The notes under the pieces were generated by a model. The model saw only the letters and a list, made by a program, of their open reading frames with translations. It was not told where the DNA came from and searched no databases. DNA of 64,000 nucleotides from Perca fluviatilis. Taxonomy: Eukaryota > Chordata > Actinopteri > Perciformes > Percidae. Of this stretch, positions 1 through 16,217 are shown one piece after another. Made by a program: the position numbers and the translations under genes. Positions within the stretch are counted from its first letter, which is position 1; each line of letters starts with the position of its first letter. The stretch spans positions 16,304,629-16,368,628 of the forward strand of contig NC_053134.1 of the NCBI RefSeq assembly GCF_010015445.1, in the 5' to 3' direction.

Positions 1-119
1 TTACTAAACCAATGTAGCTCTTATAACTGATGAGGCAAGACAAGGAAAACTAAAATAGCAATCCATCAGGAATAGATTGGAAATCTGCTTTTTTTGTAAT
101 TTGTATTTTATTTTATTCA

Positions 120-700
120 GCCTGTTCTCATGAACCATTCGATCAAAAAGCTACGAAAAGTTAAGCACTGTAATTCGTAACCATTCCACTTTTTTTTGCT
201 GTATTCACTACATTGATGGCCGCTGTATAAGAACGCAGCTGGCCGCAAAGGGAGGAGGTCGGGGTGGATGGGTGGACAAGATTTTCAAGCCAGAGAGCGG
301 AGTTCGCTTCCCGGGAAAACTAAAGCCTTTTACTCAGGAAATGCGTGTTCCTTAGGAGTTTTTTAATCCAAGACACAATCTTTTTCCTAATCTTAACTAG
401 TCGTTTTGGTGCCTAATCTTAACTTTTGTCGCGGCAAAAAGCTCATATTTTGTCTGCCGAAACGGCCGGCCACTCACTGTGCTTTGTACCCGGCTCAAAG
501 TCCCCTATTTTCATGTAATTGAACCACCAACTACCGCTGATTCAACGGAGGTCTGTAGCCGGCGTCACAAAGCTCTGTAGTGGCTTAAACAACTTGACCA
601 CCTGGCGTCACGTGACCAGCTGGCGGTCTTCTAATTTCGGAGAATATCATACGTTTTGGTGTGCATACATTTTCATACAGACCCGTTCATGAGAATGCGT
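120..700. mobile_element. putative DNA-transposon remnant, about 580 bp
   Basis: The ends carry an 11-bp inverted match, TTCTCATGAAC (125-135) and GTTCATGAGAA (685-695). The interior is CpG-richer than the flanks. There is no coding capacity, and no clear target duplication was found. Confidence 0.45.
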
Positions 701-1536
701 TGGTTTTATTGCTTTTAGCAGAACTGTTGGATGTTTTTTACCACTTTAACTATAGACTTTATTAATGTCAGATGTTGTTTACCCGCTGCTCACTATAATC
801 ATGCCCTTCTTAGAGCCTTATCATATGGACAATGTCAAGTTTGAACAAGATGCATTTTATTTTGAAGATGGGGACATTGTGCACGTACAAATCAAGTCAG
901 AGACAACTGGAATCAAGTCGAACACAGAGAGTTAAGGTACTCCCTGAGGTTTTGTGAAGAGAACTAAAAATAAAGTACTGCTCAGGAAGCCAGTCACACG
1001 CATCTTGAGACCACTCAGGCCATTTTGTCAGTAAACATCTACTGTATGAGACAAGTACCAAATAAATCAAGCCAAAGCATTAGTGACATGCACAGTTGGC
1101 ATCTAGGAGTAAGTTCTCTCTGCACTGATCCATTAAATGTAGAACAGAAACAGGGCTGAGTCAAGGGAGAAATATTTCGGCAACTGAACAACATCATTAA
1201 CAGAACAATATGAACAGGACTGAAGATTACTTATTTGGAAGAGGAAACAAAAATGCCTGAGTAAATTTTTTATCATAACAGATAGGAATAGCATCCATTA
1301 ATTTCTTAAATCATTCTCCGTTTATTTCACTGTTTCTATGGGGCATGTTTCCACTGTGCACAAGCAAAAGTTTCCACAGGGTCTGAACTGATAACTGTGC
1401 AGCTGTAAAGTCTGATATGAGGTTATCTGGTCCATCTGCTGACAGTGTTGTGCCTCAAGCTGTAAATCTACATGTACGTGTAAAGCAAGACAACGAGGGT
1501 AGCTTTCACAGATTGTTCTGCTTTGGGAACAGTTCA
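701..1536. other. intergenic, nothing recognised
   Basis: AT-rich unique-looking sequence without a convincing ORF, exon or RNA gene. Confidence 0.5.
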
Positions 1537-1951
1537 AGTAGCCTCGCATTGCCAGACCCTCCTCAACTGCGCTGTGGAGGAGGGTCTGGCGAGTCCACAC
1601 AGCATTCCGGGATGGGAGAAAAACATACTGTGGTTTATTGCCACAACCAATAACCAACCGGTGCCGCTGCAAAATAGCCTCAGGAAGGAACTTGTTTTGG
1701 TGAAACGTGTATATTCAAAAGTTGTTTTAGTTGTGCAACAGAAAACTCAGATTGGACAGATAGTCTAGCTAGCTGTCTGGATTTACCCTGCAGAGATCTG
1801 TGGAGCAGTTAACCATAGTCCTCATAAATCCACCGGAGTTTAAAATTCAAACACAAAGAAAGCATAAAGTTATGGACATCCGGCCGAAAAGAGTGAAAAT
1901 TTTTGCCGGCAACGGAGCAATCCCGGAAGTGGAACGTCGTAGTTATAGACT
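1537..1951 (+). mobile_element. hAT-type MITE, family A copy 1
   Basis: A 415-bp element is flanked by a perfect 8-bp target duplication, ACAGTTCA (1529-1536 and 1952-1959), which is diagnostic for hAT. It has no ORF. A subterminal hairpin has 14-bp arms beginning GCCAGACCCTCCTC (about 1551-1590). It shares long stretches with 18871-19297, for example AACTCAGATTGGACAGATAG and GCAGTTAACCATAGTCCTCA. Confidence 0.85.
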
Positions 1952-4900
1952 ACAGTTCAGGTGACAGAGATATGTCCATACCCAAGACCAGTATTCAATT
2001 TAAACAAACCCGGGTAAATATTAATTATTATGGCCATCATGACAATAATGTTAACTGCTGAAACAAAAACAGTCCTCATTTCCATTTGTTTGATATCACT
2101 TATTTAGTAATCTGATGTACTTTTGCTAAGCAACAAAGAAGGGAACATCAGGGTGTCCACGGTTCTATGTACGAGGGAGCTTCTGTACTTCATAATCTAT
2201 ATTCTATGATGGCTGAAACTAGAACATATTATTGTGTACAATTCAAAGTAATACAAGTTGATTAACCTCCATGCAGTGTTCCAGAAATTCACTTTACTTT
2301 CATTCATCAGATGTAGCAATATTGTGGGTGACATGTTATTGTCATTCTGTTGGATAGTTTTATATCAGTCGTTGCCGACGCTAATTGCTGCTTGTGTGAC
2401 TGTGAGAGACACAGAGTGAGACGTGTGTTTATGTATGGACTCAGCTTATGATGACAACTACTGTATAATATTTAGTAGGTCAGAGTTTAAATATGTAGCA
2501 TAATACAAGGCAGTTCATGATTTGATCTAATATCTATATGTCTGTTGCCATATTTTACTCTCAGCATGTGAACATCATTCACATGCTCATCATAATTTCT
2601 TTTAATGGAGTATATTTTTCAAAGCTTAGCTTAGCTCTGCACAAAGCTAGGGTGGCTGTGTCGAAAAGTAAAAGAACACCCCTAAGAGCCCATTTCAACC
2701 CTACTAAGTAAAAATGTCATGTTTGTTCAAAAACTTCAGTGTAAAAGTGGTGTTTTATGGGGGGATAAGTGCCGCTTTCTAGAGTCCTGTTGTTTTGTGT
2801 TTAAGCTAAGCTAACCGGCTGCTAGCAGTAGCTTCGTATTTACCATAAACAAATGAGAGTGGCATCAATCTTCTCATCTAACTTTTGACAAGAAAGCAAA
2901 TTATTTCGAAAGAATTATAAGCTAACCTTCACAAAAGATGAAAATGGAGCATCAGTTTTTTCATTGTCCCATAATAAACATTTTTGAGACTGTGCTGGGT
3001 TTCAGGCTTCCACACAGACATGCTGGAGGAGCAGCTCTGATCCTGAAATGAACACATCACATCTTACCTTTAGGTCTTGCTGTATAACAAGCACCACATT
3101 TTTTTTTTTTCTGGGCAGTTTCTGCCTTTTGGCAATAAGAAAAGAAATATGACCAGATTTCTTTTTGTTAGCATTGCCCGGTGGGAGTGCAAGACCATAA
3201 ATGATGAGGACAAAATACTGAATGATTAATTTTCGATCACTTGCTTACCACTTTTATGAAGGACGTAAGATAAAAGAGCATGTGTCTGGTGACTTTAAGT
3301 ACTTCTTAAATGAGGAAATTGTTTTGTGAGCATCAATGACATCCTGCACACAACAAAACTGTGAGACAGCCTAGAGACATGTTGGCTGAGACTTCCGAAA
3401 ATGGAAGGTGACAGACTAGAGAAACTAGGTTTACCCAGAACATCGACTGCAGTGAACTCTCTGCCTCACACCCCCTTAACAACATCTGATAGCAAGCGTC
3501 AACAGTTGTGTTTGGTTGTATAACAGGCCTGGATAACACCATTGTCCTGAGCTGTTATACCAACCAAACCATTCTTTGTGAAGAGAAACACCTTTACTTT
3601 CACAGTTGTAGTGTGGTTTCATCAGTTCTGTGAGGACTATGTTGTTGTTCGGAGGCCTACAACTTGAAATTAGCTTGTGAAACAGCACATTTGGACTGTC
3701 ACACCATTTGTATTAGCAGCTCAGAGTTGTTGAGAAAGTGTTGCGAAAGATGGTGTGTGACTATGAACTTGGCTATTCTCTCTTGCATTTACATGTAGTG
3801 TGTCAATCCTGCATTGTGCAATGTGTCTGAAACCACTTCATTTAATCAAACTCATTGTACACCATTGTGCACCAGTGACACTTTTGTAAGCCAATATTTG
3901 AAGTTATTATTACACATAATTAAATGTCTCAAAAGCTGTGTGACTGTTCTGTGGAAGCCCAGTCTTCATGCTGAATGATGTTTCATTAGGTCCTGCAGGG
4001 CGTATCAGGTTGTGCTGTGTAAATCCAATGGTCCCTCTGACAGCCGACACCATTCTTTAGCCCTGACGTAATGTACCTTTAAACTGCCTTTCAGTCCTTC
4101 CCTCAGCCAAGCAAAGAGCAGATACTATGTAGCCATTGATCTATATTTTATAGCTGAACTGCAGGTTGATGATGAAGCCAGAAGCTCATCGAGGTGTACC
4201 CCCACACCCCGTTCATCCCCCCGCCAGTAGACCCTCCTTTTCATCCCTCTCCTCATCTGTTGTCATCCCACCGAACACGACCCTCATCCTATCCTTTCCG
4301 TATCCTCTGGCTATTCCAAAATAAAAACTACTTTTATACCGTACCATGCCGTGGTGGTGTTGTTAGTGAATGCATTGTTTTCACTGTCTTTTCTGATGCT
4401 ACCGCTGGAGGGTTGCCAAAGAAAGGATTTTTAAAATGTTACTAGTGTGTTAATTGGTTTCAGGTCTTAAATTTTTTTGTATCGCAATAAATTGCTAAGA
4501 CTATAGAAGCAATAATCAAAGTTAAAGTTTTGAGGAAAAAAACACTCAATAAGTCTAAACTCTGCCTACTTTAAACCAAAAAAAAGAGGTCAAAAGCAAG
4601 GACAAAAACAAATCTTTCATGTATAACATTGCTCTATCTGGCATATTATTTTGTGTTCATATAGGATCACATTGCTCGTAGTAAGAGGCAGATTAAGAAA
4701 ATATGTTTTCTGGGCCTTTAACATTCTTGCATATAGAACTTACAAATACTGGAACTTCACTCTGTGGAATCTGACGTGTTTATTAGCCAGCAAGGATGTT
4801 GCTATAAGTATATTTGCACTAACAAAGCAATCAATTCAGGTCACACATGCTGACAAATATCCAGGCACATGCACACACACTTAAACACAAAAGCTGAGGA

Positions 4901-5511
4901 ATGGAGGCATAATAAATCAGGTATGAAATGCAATCAGGTTGAATGTGACTAACATGTCTTACCCCTCAGATGTTAATTAACTGATTGTCTGACAGGTGTT
5001 TCAGTTGACAGTTTTTTATGTTCTATTTTATAACCATATGTGTGAGATTTGTCAGCATATTGTATTTGTAAAAATGTTTAATGTACGAAAGAACTTCATT
5101 GAGATATATTTCTGCACATGGCATTGACATAGAAAAAGGAGAATCCATAGAAGCTGACAATACAAGTACAAGTAAGCAGAGTGGAATGTTTCCTATTATT
5201 AAACTCAGCTTCCTGTCACCGGAGAGGTGAACAAGGAGGTGCAGTAAACACGCAATGGGTGACAGCATTGATGGAAAGGAAAACAGCTGCCTATAAATAA
5301 CATCAACGCATTCACCGGCCCTTGTAAAAAGTGATGATGGAATACATTTGAACCCTGACTGCCTGGTAAAAGGAGTGATAGATATACGGTGTACAGCTAA
5401 CTGACGATAATTGGCTTCTTCTGAGCACTGTTCATCCTTTACTGGAGAGAGTGATAACGACTGTTGCCTTGGAGAGGGGAGAATGATGATATTTTTTATT
5501 TTTTGGGAATG
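1952..5511. other. intergenic, mostly unassigned
   Basis: No exon or RNA gene recognised. It contains one copy of dispersed repeat family B (2803-2912). The remainder shows no structure I could support. Confidence 0.5.
2803..2912. repeat. dispersed repeat family B, copy 1
   Basis: Marked by AAGCTAAGCTAACCGGCTGC, then ATGAGAGTGGCATCAATCTT and CTCATCTAAC. The same blocks recur at 7022-7100, 9250-9392, 30030-30180, 43975-44190 and 44640-44722. The class is not known to me; the motif set is common in ray-finned fish DNA. Confidence 0.6.
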
Positions 5512-5519
5512 GTAGGCAG

Positions 5520-5895
5520 TAGGGCTGCACGATATGAGGAAAATATGCGATAATGTTGTGAATATAGCGATAACGATATTACTTTGTACTCAGTTCTGCA
5601 TTTCTGCTGCTTTCAGTTTTCTGCTAAAATACAATAAATTGCTTATTGAACTTAAGACAAATGAAAGGAAATTATTTCCAACCTACTTTTATTGAACAAA
5701 TTGAACATTGAATTGAATATATAAGGCACCACTAAACAAAGAATGACAACTAACAACTGTTAGTTTCTTTCAACTAACACAAAAAAATCTCTGAGTGTCA
5801 ATCGCAATATGTCGCAGCCTTTCGCGATATGTATATTGCGGCAGTTAATATTGCGATGATGATAAAAAAAAAAACCGATATATTTTGCAGCCCTA
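5520..5895. mobile_element. hAT-type MITE with TAGGGCTG ends
   Basis: It starts TAGGGCTGCACGATAT and ends GCAGCCCTA, flanked by a perfect 8-bp duplication GTAGGCAG (5512-5519 and 5896-5903). It is 376 bp and non-coding. It has the same termini as the element at 19443-19801, which fixes the ends of both. Confidence 0.9.
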
Positions 5896-5936
5896 GTAGG
5901 CAGTAAACCAGTAGGCACAGTGTTGGTGATTTGCAG

Positions 5937-6558
5937 TTAAAGGACAAATCCAACGATAACGAACCTAGGGGTTAATAACATGTGTACCTAGTCAACCGTT
6001 CTCGGGGATATGTTTTCATGCTAATCGAATGTGACCAGTTATATCGCAAACCACTAATTACCTTATAACGCTAGTCGTCAGGGCTAGGGTAAAATAAAAA
6101 GAAATCGGCATCTTGGGAAAACAGTCACGACCAGTTGAACGACGAACGCCGTGCTTGAGCTATGTTACTGGTTACTGGTTGCACGCCGTTCGTTGTTCGA
6201 CTGGTCGTGACTGTTTTCCCAAGATGGTGCCCGCCTGTATACGTGAAAGGTAGGTCTACTGTCTTTCTAAACTATCTTTTTAATAAACTGTCTGTACACT
6301 TACAAAGTTCTCAATGCTTCGGGTTTACATGTAGGGACCCTCATTATGCTACCGTGGAAGTGTGGTGCTATTTTGAGCCTTGTTAGTGGTATAAATTGCG
6401 ATTTCTTTTTACTTTACCCTTGCAATAATGACTAACGTTATAAGGTAATTAGCGGTATGCGATACTGGTCACATTCGATTAGCATGAAAACAAATCCCAG
6501 AGAGCGGTCGATGTGTTAGTAACCCCTAGGTTCATTTTGCGCCGGATTTGTCCCTTAA
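5937..6558. mobile_element. TTAA-flanked MITE with very long inverted repeats
   Basis: Terminal inverted repeats of roughly 160 bp (imperfect) begin TTAAAGGACAAATCC and end GGATTTGTCCCTTAA. Both arms share blocks such as AACCTAGGGGTTA, CATGCTAATCGAATGTGACC and ATTACCTTATAACG. Flanking TTAA suggests mobilisation by a piggyBac-type transposase. The centre holds a second inverted repeat (6109-6154 / 6181-6226). Confidence 0.85.
6109..6226. repeat. 46-bp inner inverted repeat of the foldback MITE
   Basis: Arms 6109-6154 and 6181-6226 pair with three mismatches over 46 bp around a 26-nt loop. The arm begins CATCTTGGGAAAACAGTCAC. It may be a second MITE nested in the first. Confidence 0.9.
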
Positions 6559-7021
6559 AAGACATGTCATTTTGGTTTAAGGGTTAGGGTTTCAGAAAAA
6601 CAAGAATCAGGATCCTAAAAGCAGTGATGTAGTGGAGGGTATACACAGGTATAATGTATAGCCTTACCTGGTGGTTTACAGTATACCCACCTATTAACCA
6701 AAAATCATTGGAATATATAGAAGAGTAGACCCGTTTCCTTCTCAGTAACCTTCCCATCTACTTAGTAGTACACCTACCTTATCAACTACCACACTACACC
6801 ACTACCTACCACTACTGCCTACAAGGGGTTTCAAGTAACGTGACAGGTCGCAAGATTATTAACAGGATTAAAAAACAACAAATGTTTTCATGTTCATTTT
6901 TTCAGACTTTCCTCTAAACTTTGCTTTTTTCTTGTGATTTACTGGATAATTTAACTTTTTAATAATTATTCAAACAAAACAAGGACAAAGTTGGTTAAAT
7001 GTAAATGTTTTTTAACTGCTT

Positions 7022-7100
7022 CCAGCCTTTATGCTATGCTAAGTGAAGCTAATCACCTGCTGGCTCAAGCCTTATATTAAGCATACAGACAGGTAAAGAT
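7022..7100. repeat. dispersed repeat family B, copy 2 (partial)
   Basis: Degenerate match to family B: GCTATGCTAAGTGAAGCTAA, then CTGCTGGCT and CATACAGACAGG. Confidence 0.45.
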
Positions 7101-7225
7101 TTCCAGAGTCATAGTTTAGGATGTCACTTGTCATTTTTCAGGATATGTCCTTTTATCTCTTTATGTTCTTCCAGAGACGGGGGATGTAAACCACTATAGC
7201 ATATCACTATAGAAATTCTGTCTTG

Positions 7226-7230
<5 letters not shown>

Positions 7231-7269
<39 letters not shown>
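7231..7269. repeat. (GT)n microsatellite
   Basis: About 39 bp of uninterrupted GT. Confidence 0.98.
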
Positions 7270-7271
<2 letters not shown>

Positions 7272-8365
7272 CTGCAGGATTATCAGCCTTGCACTGAGTG
7301 ACCTTGTTTAATTCAACACATGCATCGCAGAGCTATTGCACACACACACACAGCCGCACACAGCCAGAGGCATGAGGCACGCAAACACACAGCCATGCAC
7401 ACACGCTTACAGTCATGCACCCAGACACACAACATGGACGTGCAAACACAATCAAGCGTGCTCACCCTGAGGCCGAGGACATATTTTGTCATTGGTGCTT
7501 ATCAACGGATATAAACCACAGACAAGGAAAGTGTCTGTGTGTGCTGCTCATGCTGGCTAGTCTACACAGGAAATGTTTTTTGTTCCAGGATTATGTCCTT
7601 GTGCTGAATAAATATTACCATACATATATCACCCCTCAGGCATGTGCTCTTCACCTCATCCAGGCAAAGACAAGTGGGAATCAATATATTGCTGTGATCA
7701 TTTCTTACTAGAACCATCATTCATATAATAATGTAGATAGATCTGTACTTGGAAAATGATTTTCCCCCCTTGATTCCCTTGACACTACTTTGCCTGCTAC
7801 CATAAAAGCAATAAAAGTGAAAAAAGCACCACTGTAAAGCCGAGCTAATTAAATTGGATGAGCAGTGTGTGGCGATAATAAGAGAAATGAGAGATCCAGG
7901 TTGGTTGGTTGGTATAGGAGGAGTCGGGAAAACATCTTGAAAAGCTCCCTTTACACAACCGGCCAATCCAACTGGTGAGTTTCTACGGTGATGAGCAGAG
8001 GCAACCAATCAATTCGCTCATGCTGAGCCTTGGCAACAACCTCACTGTCAAAGCGAGAGAGTAGTGTGTGTGTGTGGATGGGGGTGTTGTCTTTACATCT
8101 GTGTGTGTGAAAAGTGTGTCTTTGTGCAGTCTTGCTCCAGAGTGAGTGTGCAGCTCGTAACGTTTCCTATAAAATCTGTCTTGTCTCCTCTGTATTCAGT
8201 TCTCATGTGCGAGCTGCTGTGTCACAGACGCACTGCCACGTCTCTTCTGATCTACTGTGTACATTGAAGACTAAGGCTGAGCCATTTTCATCCCTTGAGT
8301 GTCAGATTAATTGATGACCTCATGAATTCATTATGACGATCTCATATAAACATACGAGACCTGAC

Positions 8366-8368
<3 letters not shown>

Positions 8369-8405
<37 letters not shown>
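8369..8405. repeat. (CA)n microsatellite
   Basis: About 37 bp of uninterrupted CA. Confidence 0.98.
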
Positions 8406-8408
<3 letters not shown>

Positions 8409-9249
8409 GGTGTGTGCCTGCATAAATAGGATCGAGCGGAAAATTCGCCCAAGTTGGGTCAGGCAGAAATTGATTGTAGAACAGCTGATGTACAGATAAA
8501 GTCCCCTCTGGTAAAAGTGAAACCAATATAAATCCAGCATAAGGCTGATGGGAACTTTTGGTTTTCTGAGACCCAGATCAATGTAAGACACTTGTTGATC
8601 GGAGGACAGACATTTCTGTATCTGTGGGATTATTTAACTCTTTTGGTTGGCCTAACCGTGAAAACCTGCTTTGTTGAGTCGATATGTTGAAAGATACAGC
8701 ATAAGCACAGTGGCCATGTTTAAAGTAGATAGATAGCTGCAAGACTAGTACTGCAGGCCATAACACAGTGGTTATTCAAAAAATCAACATAGATACTCCA
8801 GTCCATTTCAAACTTGATCAAACGGCTGCTGAGGGATGAAACAAACAGCTCTGGCTGCAGCTGAGGCAGAACGCGTGATTTATATCATCTCCACTACTTC
8901 ACAAGTCATATGTTTGACCCGGTATACACCTGGAATTAGCCTCCATCCTGAGATGCAGATCATATATACATTTTAATTATAATCTAGGCATAAATGCGCC
9001 TTAGATAATACAAACAGAATCTAAAAAAGTAGAGAGCTGACAAGACATTAGGGGTGAGAAAGAGACGAGACATGACATGTTAATGGCTGGTGAAATTGCA
9101 ATTACACATTCAGAATGTTGGACCTGTAAACGTTCAGGACGCCCCAAAATCTCAAGATCTGTCATAAATAAATTATCCTAAATTTCCCAAACCAACTCTT
9201 GACGTGCTCAGAGACCTTTTGGTCATCCCCTTTAGTATTCTTTTTAAAG

Positions 9250-9392
9250 AAATCGTTTTTTGGGAAATGATTCGCTGTTATGCCTATAAAATCTGCCTAC
9301 CAGCATCTATAAAGCTAAGCTAACTGTCTTCTGGCTGTAATTTTATATTTAGTGTACAGACATGAGAGCTGTATCAATCTTCTTCGTAAGAA
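9250..9392. repeat. dispersed repeat family B, copy 3
   Basis: AAAGCTAAGCTAACTGTCTT and ACAGACATGAGAGCTGTATC, preceded by a segment (AAATCTGCCTACCAG) shared with the copy near 44170. Confidence 0.6.
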
Positions 9393-11384
9393 TATATACA
9401 TACCAAATGCCACACTCATCCCTTAATTCTCTATTGTGCTGTACTCTCTTACTAATCCAGAAGTTGGTCATGGGTAAAATGACAAAAATGTACTCCAGTT
9501 CCTGATTTATTTTAGAGCTCCATGGGCTGTATTTTGGCTCTAAGCAGCGGATAGTGGGAGCTGACAGGGAGGGAATGCCTGCTATCTCTTCCCTCCTGTC
9601 AACCAAGTACTGCCTGCGATTCAGGCTGTGAGTCAACGCTTTAAAAGAGGAGATAAGGCCTCGGCCTCCCACATGTGCCGACTTAGCTTCAGATGTACTC
9701 AAGTGTGTATTGACTCTATTTGTTTTGGAATTTTTGGGGGGAAAAAACAAATTTGGAGGTTGGAGTCTAGACTTGTATCCGTCCAAAAGGCCTTTTTGTC
9801 TGTGTTTGTTTCATCTCTATATGTGTGCGACTGATGCTGCTGGACACAGAGACAGGTGTCGCCCCCTTAACTATGGCCTCTTGCCTCCTCTCTGTGGCAT
9901 CATCCGGCAAACAGTTGTCAGCCCTGATAGGGGTCTGCGCTTGTCACTGGCCTACATCACAGAGAGAAAAAGAGAGAGAGAGAAAGAGAGTATTTGTCTG
10001 CACACGTGCACTTGTGCAATGTGTATTTGTGTGAGTGTGCTTATGTGATTGTACAGTAGCTATGAGTCACACAGTGTGGGGGCTAGAATGCATCTGTGCC
10101 CAGCACGACAAATGTGTACCGCTTGACTCTATTTCAAGTCTACAACCACATTCCATATGGTGTCATCTTTGCACACGATAATATAGGGCCTGCGCTGTTT
10201 TGCTGAGAGTTGAATAAGATGTGTGGAATCCAGCCTGATTTTTTTATTGATACCGCAGAGGGTCATCCATTACATTCAGTTCAAAACAGATCTGTTTCAC
10301 ACACAAAGGACGAACCGAAAATGACTTATTTTTTTATTTGATAGTAAATCAGTCCTACATTATAAGTAGCAAATGATTAAGTGGCCAAAACATCAATTGA
10401 GAATGTGCATTTCTATATAATTCAACACAATCTTTTATGTTTTAACCTTAAAATCCATCCTCCGTATCATCAGTTATGCTTAGTTGAAAGTGCAGAGGTG
10501 ATTACTGTCAATTCAAGTGTTGATACAGCAGACAGCTTAATGGTGAACAACTGCCACCACCTGGTGAAGTTTAAAATTGCACTCACGTTGACATCATTAT
10601 TACTCTGACATCGTGTACATTTCAGTGATGTCAACAGCAATGCGAGCAAGATTAACACAGTGCATAATTGCACCAGGGCTTTACCACTGAGATGATTCAT
10701 AGCCTGTGCTTTTATTTCTCTCGTGCTCTAGAAAAAGCTGAAACATAAATAAACTTCTAATGACTTCAGCTAAAAACTATTTCCTCAACCTCTTTTTAAC
10801 AAAGTAAAAACATTATGCACTAAACATCATGTAAAAAATTATGTTTTTAAACAGTATACAATAATGGAAGTATGCCTTTTCTGTTTAAGCATTGTGTCAA
10901 TAATTTATAAAGCCATTATTTCTCCAGTTTCTGCTGAGTGCGGGTTCTGCTTTCAAGTAGATTGGAAATTGCACATAAGAGAGACCTATAGGAGGGAGAG
11001 TAGTAATTATATCTATTTTGTATGCAGTGAATCACTCAGAACAGAGTAAACACAATTTCTAATCCTCTCGGAGACATTTGTCAACTAGTGAACAAATATT
11101 GAAGCTAAAGTGACTATGTGCATTAAAGTACCCTCATGTCACAACGCTATCCTTTGTATAGAAGAAGTGGTAAACACAGATGGTAGCATAAGTACATACA
11201 GAATGTGCTTGGATAAATGTATTTGCTGTTAATTGACACACATTGACAGTAAAAATAATTTAATTCAACCCTTGTGTGTTATTTCATGTTTGGACTCGTT
11301 GTTTAGCCAGGTTAAACTGGACAGGTTTGGTACCATCTAGATCACAAAAGCATTGTATGCCAAAAGTTTATATATCGACGACAT

Positions 11385-11591
11385 TTCATTTACGTTCCAC
11401 CAAAACGTTTCCAAAAAGTTCCTTCCCAAGGCTATTTTGCAGGGGCACCGTTGCTGCGTGCCGCGCTTAGCCGATTGTGATTGGTTTAAAGAAAGGCCTA
11501 TAAACCAGAGCATGTTTTTCTCCTAATGTTGCGTGGAAGGACCAGACCCTCTTCTCCAGCGCTGTGGAGGAAGGTCTGGCAATGCAAGATT
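11385..11591 (-). mobile_element. hAT-type MITE, family A copy 2 (truncated, reversed)
   Basis: On the minus strand it runs TTGCATTGCCAGACCTTCCT, AAAACATGCTCTGGTTTAT, CTTTAAACCAATCACAAT and GTTTTGGTGGAACGT, matching copies 1 and 3. The half beyond the GTGGAAC block is missing, and no target duplication was identified. Confidence 0.75.
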
Positions 11592-12011
11592 ATGTACAAC
11601 CCCACCTAACAACAGGTATGAGGGTATGTTACTTAACTTTTGTTGAGTTATTAAGAAGAAAAAAAAAACACCAGGTTGCTGGAAATAAAAACATTTCAAC
11701 TAAAGTTCCATAACTAGAAACTGTCCCCAAAATTTGATGTGTGGAAAAGTAGCCTCCTTATGGGCACCAGAGGTGTGGGCAACAGCTTATGACCCCTTTT
11801 CCTGCTTTTTCACGTAAAAGTGTCAAGATAAGGGTCCTCACCAGATCGAGTGAAAAGAGGTCTGGCCCCAGGCCATGAGTGTATATAGAACATAAGTTGC
11901 TATGCATTAAACATGAATTGCAGCCTAGACAGCATAGACATTGGTCTTGAGAAACAGAAACTATGACCAGTGATTTATGGCTCAGTATGCTGCACCTGGA
12001 AAAATAACTAA

Positions 12012-12762
12012 TAGGCTCGTTCGAGATGAACTGCGCCTCGCCTGTAAAGTAGACGAGAGCAGGCGGCAGCAGCCGGGGGCGGTGACAAAAGTCCGCTCTC
12101 AAGTCGGACCGTTTTCCAGCTGATTCCAGCAGCCTTCAGGCTGAACAGGAAGTGACAGAAACACTGTGGTCCGATTCCAATTTAATAAAATATTATCAGA
12201 CCCATATATCAGCTCCTACACAGTCTCCAGTTGTTTTTATTATGACAGAGTAGCTGTCAAAATTCTCCACATGCGATCTGTTGCTGATTTTAATTAACAA
12301 CACACTGTAGATGATCTGTAATCTGAACAGATTTAGTCTCTCTGACTTTTAAACACAACTATCAGCCACACAAAATGTGTTTTGTACAGAATAAGCTTTT
12401 AAATCAGACAAATCACAGTTAAAATCCCTCCGATTGAAAATCAATAAAAAGTTTATATAAAACGTCATCATGTTGAGTCGATTCTGAACCAATCAGCTGT
12501 TCGATCAGCTGAGAGGCCGGCGTTTCCCAGCATGCACTGGGTCCGCCTGCGTCCGCCTGGCTCTTGCAGTTGGAGAAAAGCAACTGCACTGCCTGCGTCT
12601 CAGAACTGCGGCCGCCTTGGTCTCGTGAGATTATCGTTGCCCACGTGTGCATGACGTCAGAGCAAGTCGGGATCAAGTCGGACACGAATCTAACCGGCAT
12701 GCATTGGGCGGCGATCGCCGGTGATCGATTCTGCGCAGATCTGGCTCATCTCAACGAGCCTA
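12012..12762. mobile_element. non-autonomous DNA transposon, about 750 bp
   Basis: The ends are inverted: TAGGCTCGTTCGAGATGA at the left, and TAGGCTCGTTGAGATGA on the reverse strand at the right. The interior is non-coding, with GC-rich edges and an AT-rich middle. The immediate flanks are TA-rich and the duplication length is ambiguous, so the superfamily is not assigned. Confidence 0.65.
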
Positions 12763-15699
<2,937 letters not shown>

Positions 15700-15700
<1 letters not shown>

Positions 15701-16122
15701 CCTTAAGTTTATACTTGTGCGTTGGTGTTTGCGTCGATCTCTTAAGAAAATAGCCGGGCCGGCATGTGTGCGCGCGTGGGGAGTGTGTGGTAGAGCGAGT
15801 GACAGAGGGACGGCGATGAGCTTCGAAGCGGCGGGTCAACAAAGTGTCTCCCCTGTGCTTTCTGACCACGGTCGGAAATCTGTAGCAGGAAAAGTTAACC
15901 CTCTCCTTGATTTCATGTTGTTTATGGAGAAGGAGAACCAGGAAATGAATGAGTGGGGGAAAATGCAACGCTACCAAGCCACGGTCGAGCGACGTGCGTA
16001 GCTGCGACGTGTAGTTAGATTTTTCGAGAGGTGCACGTCAGGCTACTGCGTCGGGTCCATGCATCCACGCGATCGAACATACGGGCGTAGATTTAACGCA
16101 GAAGCATAAATCACGCTTAATG
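15700..16122. mobile_element. possible MITE with short ORF, about 420 bp
   Basis: The left end (CTTAAGTTTATACTTGTGCG) resembles the reverse complement of the right end (TTAAGCGTGATTTATGCTTC), so the ends are imperfect inverted repeats. The interior is GC-rich with many CpGs, unlike its surroundings. A frame at 15816-16001 reads MSFEAAGQQSVSPV through MEKENQEMNEWGKMQRYQ to a stop. It is short and I do not recognise it. It may be a remnant of a transposon accessory ORF or chance. Confidence 0.4.
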
Positions 16123-16217
16123 CCAGTCTTTGTGCAGATGAATCATCAGATATATTGACTTAAATACGAAGGACAAGGGGTTTTCAAAAAGCTGATGACA
16201 CATGAAACTCCTCTGAA

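Larger units (their letters stand above)
6559..12010. other. intergenic with microsatellites and repeat fragments
   Basis: Contains (GT)n at 7231-7269, (CA)n at 8369-8405, family B copies at 7022-7100 and 9250-9392, and a partial family A MITE at 11385-11591. No exon was recognised in the rest. Confidence 0.5.

Noticed and set aside
4194..4445. Pro-rich ORF of 83 codons
   Set aside because: Proline richness comes from a C-rich low-complexity stretch; no other support.
15717..16001. A 94-codon gene on the plus strand
   Set aside because: It lies within imperfect inverted ends and has no splice context or recognised homologue; kept only as part of a possible MITE.
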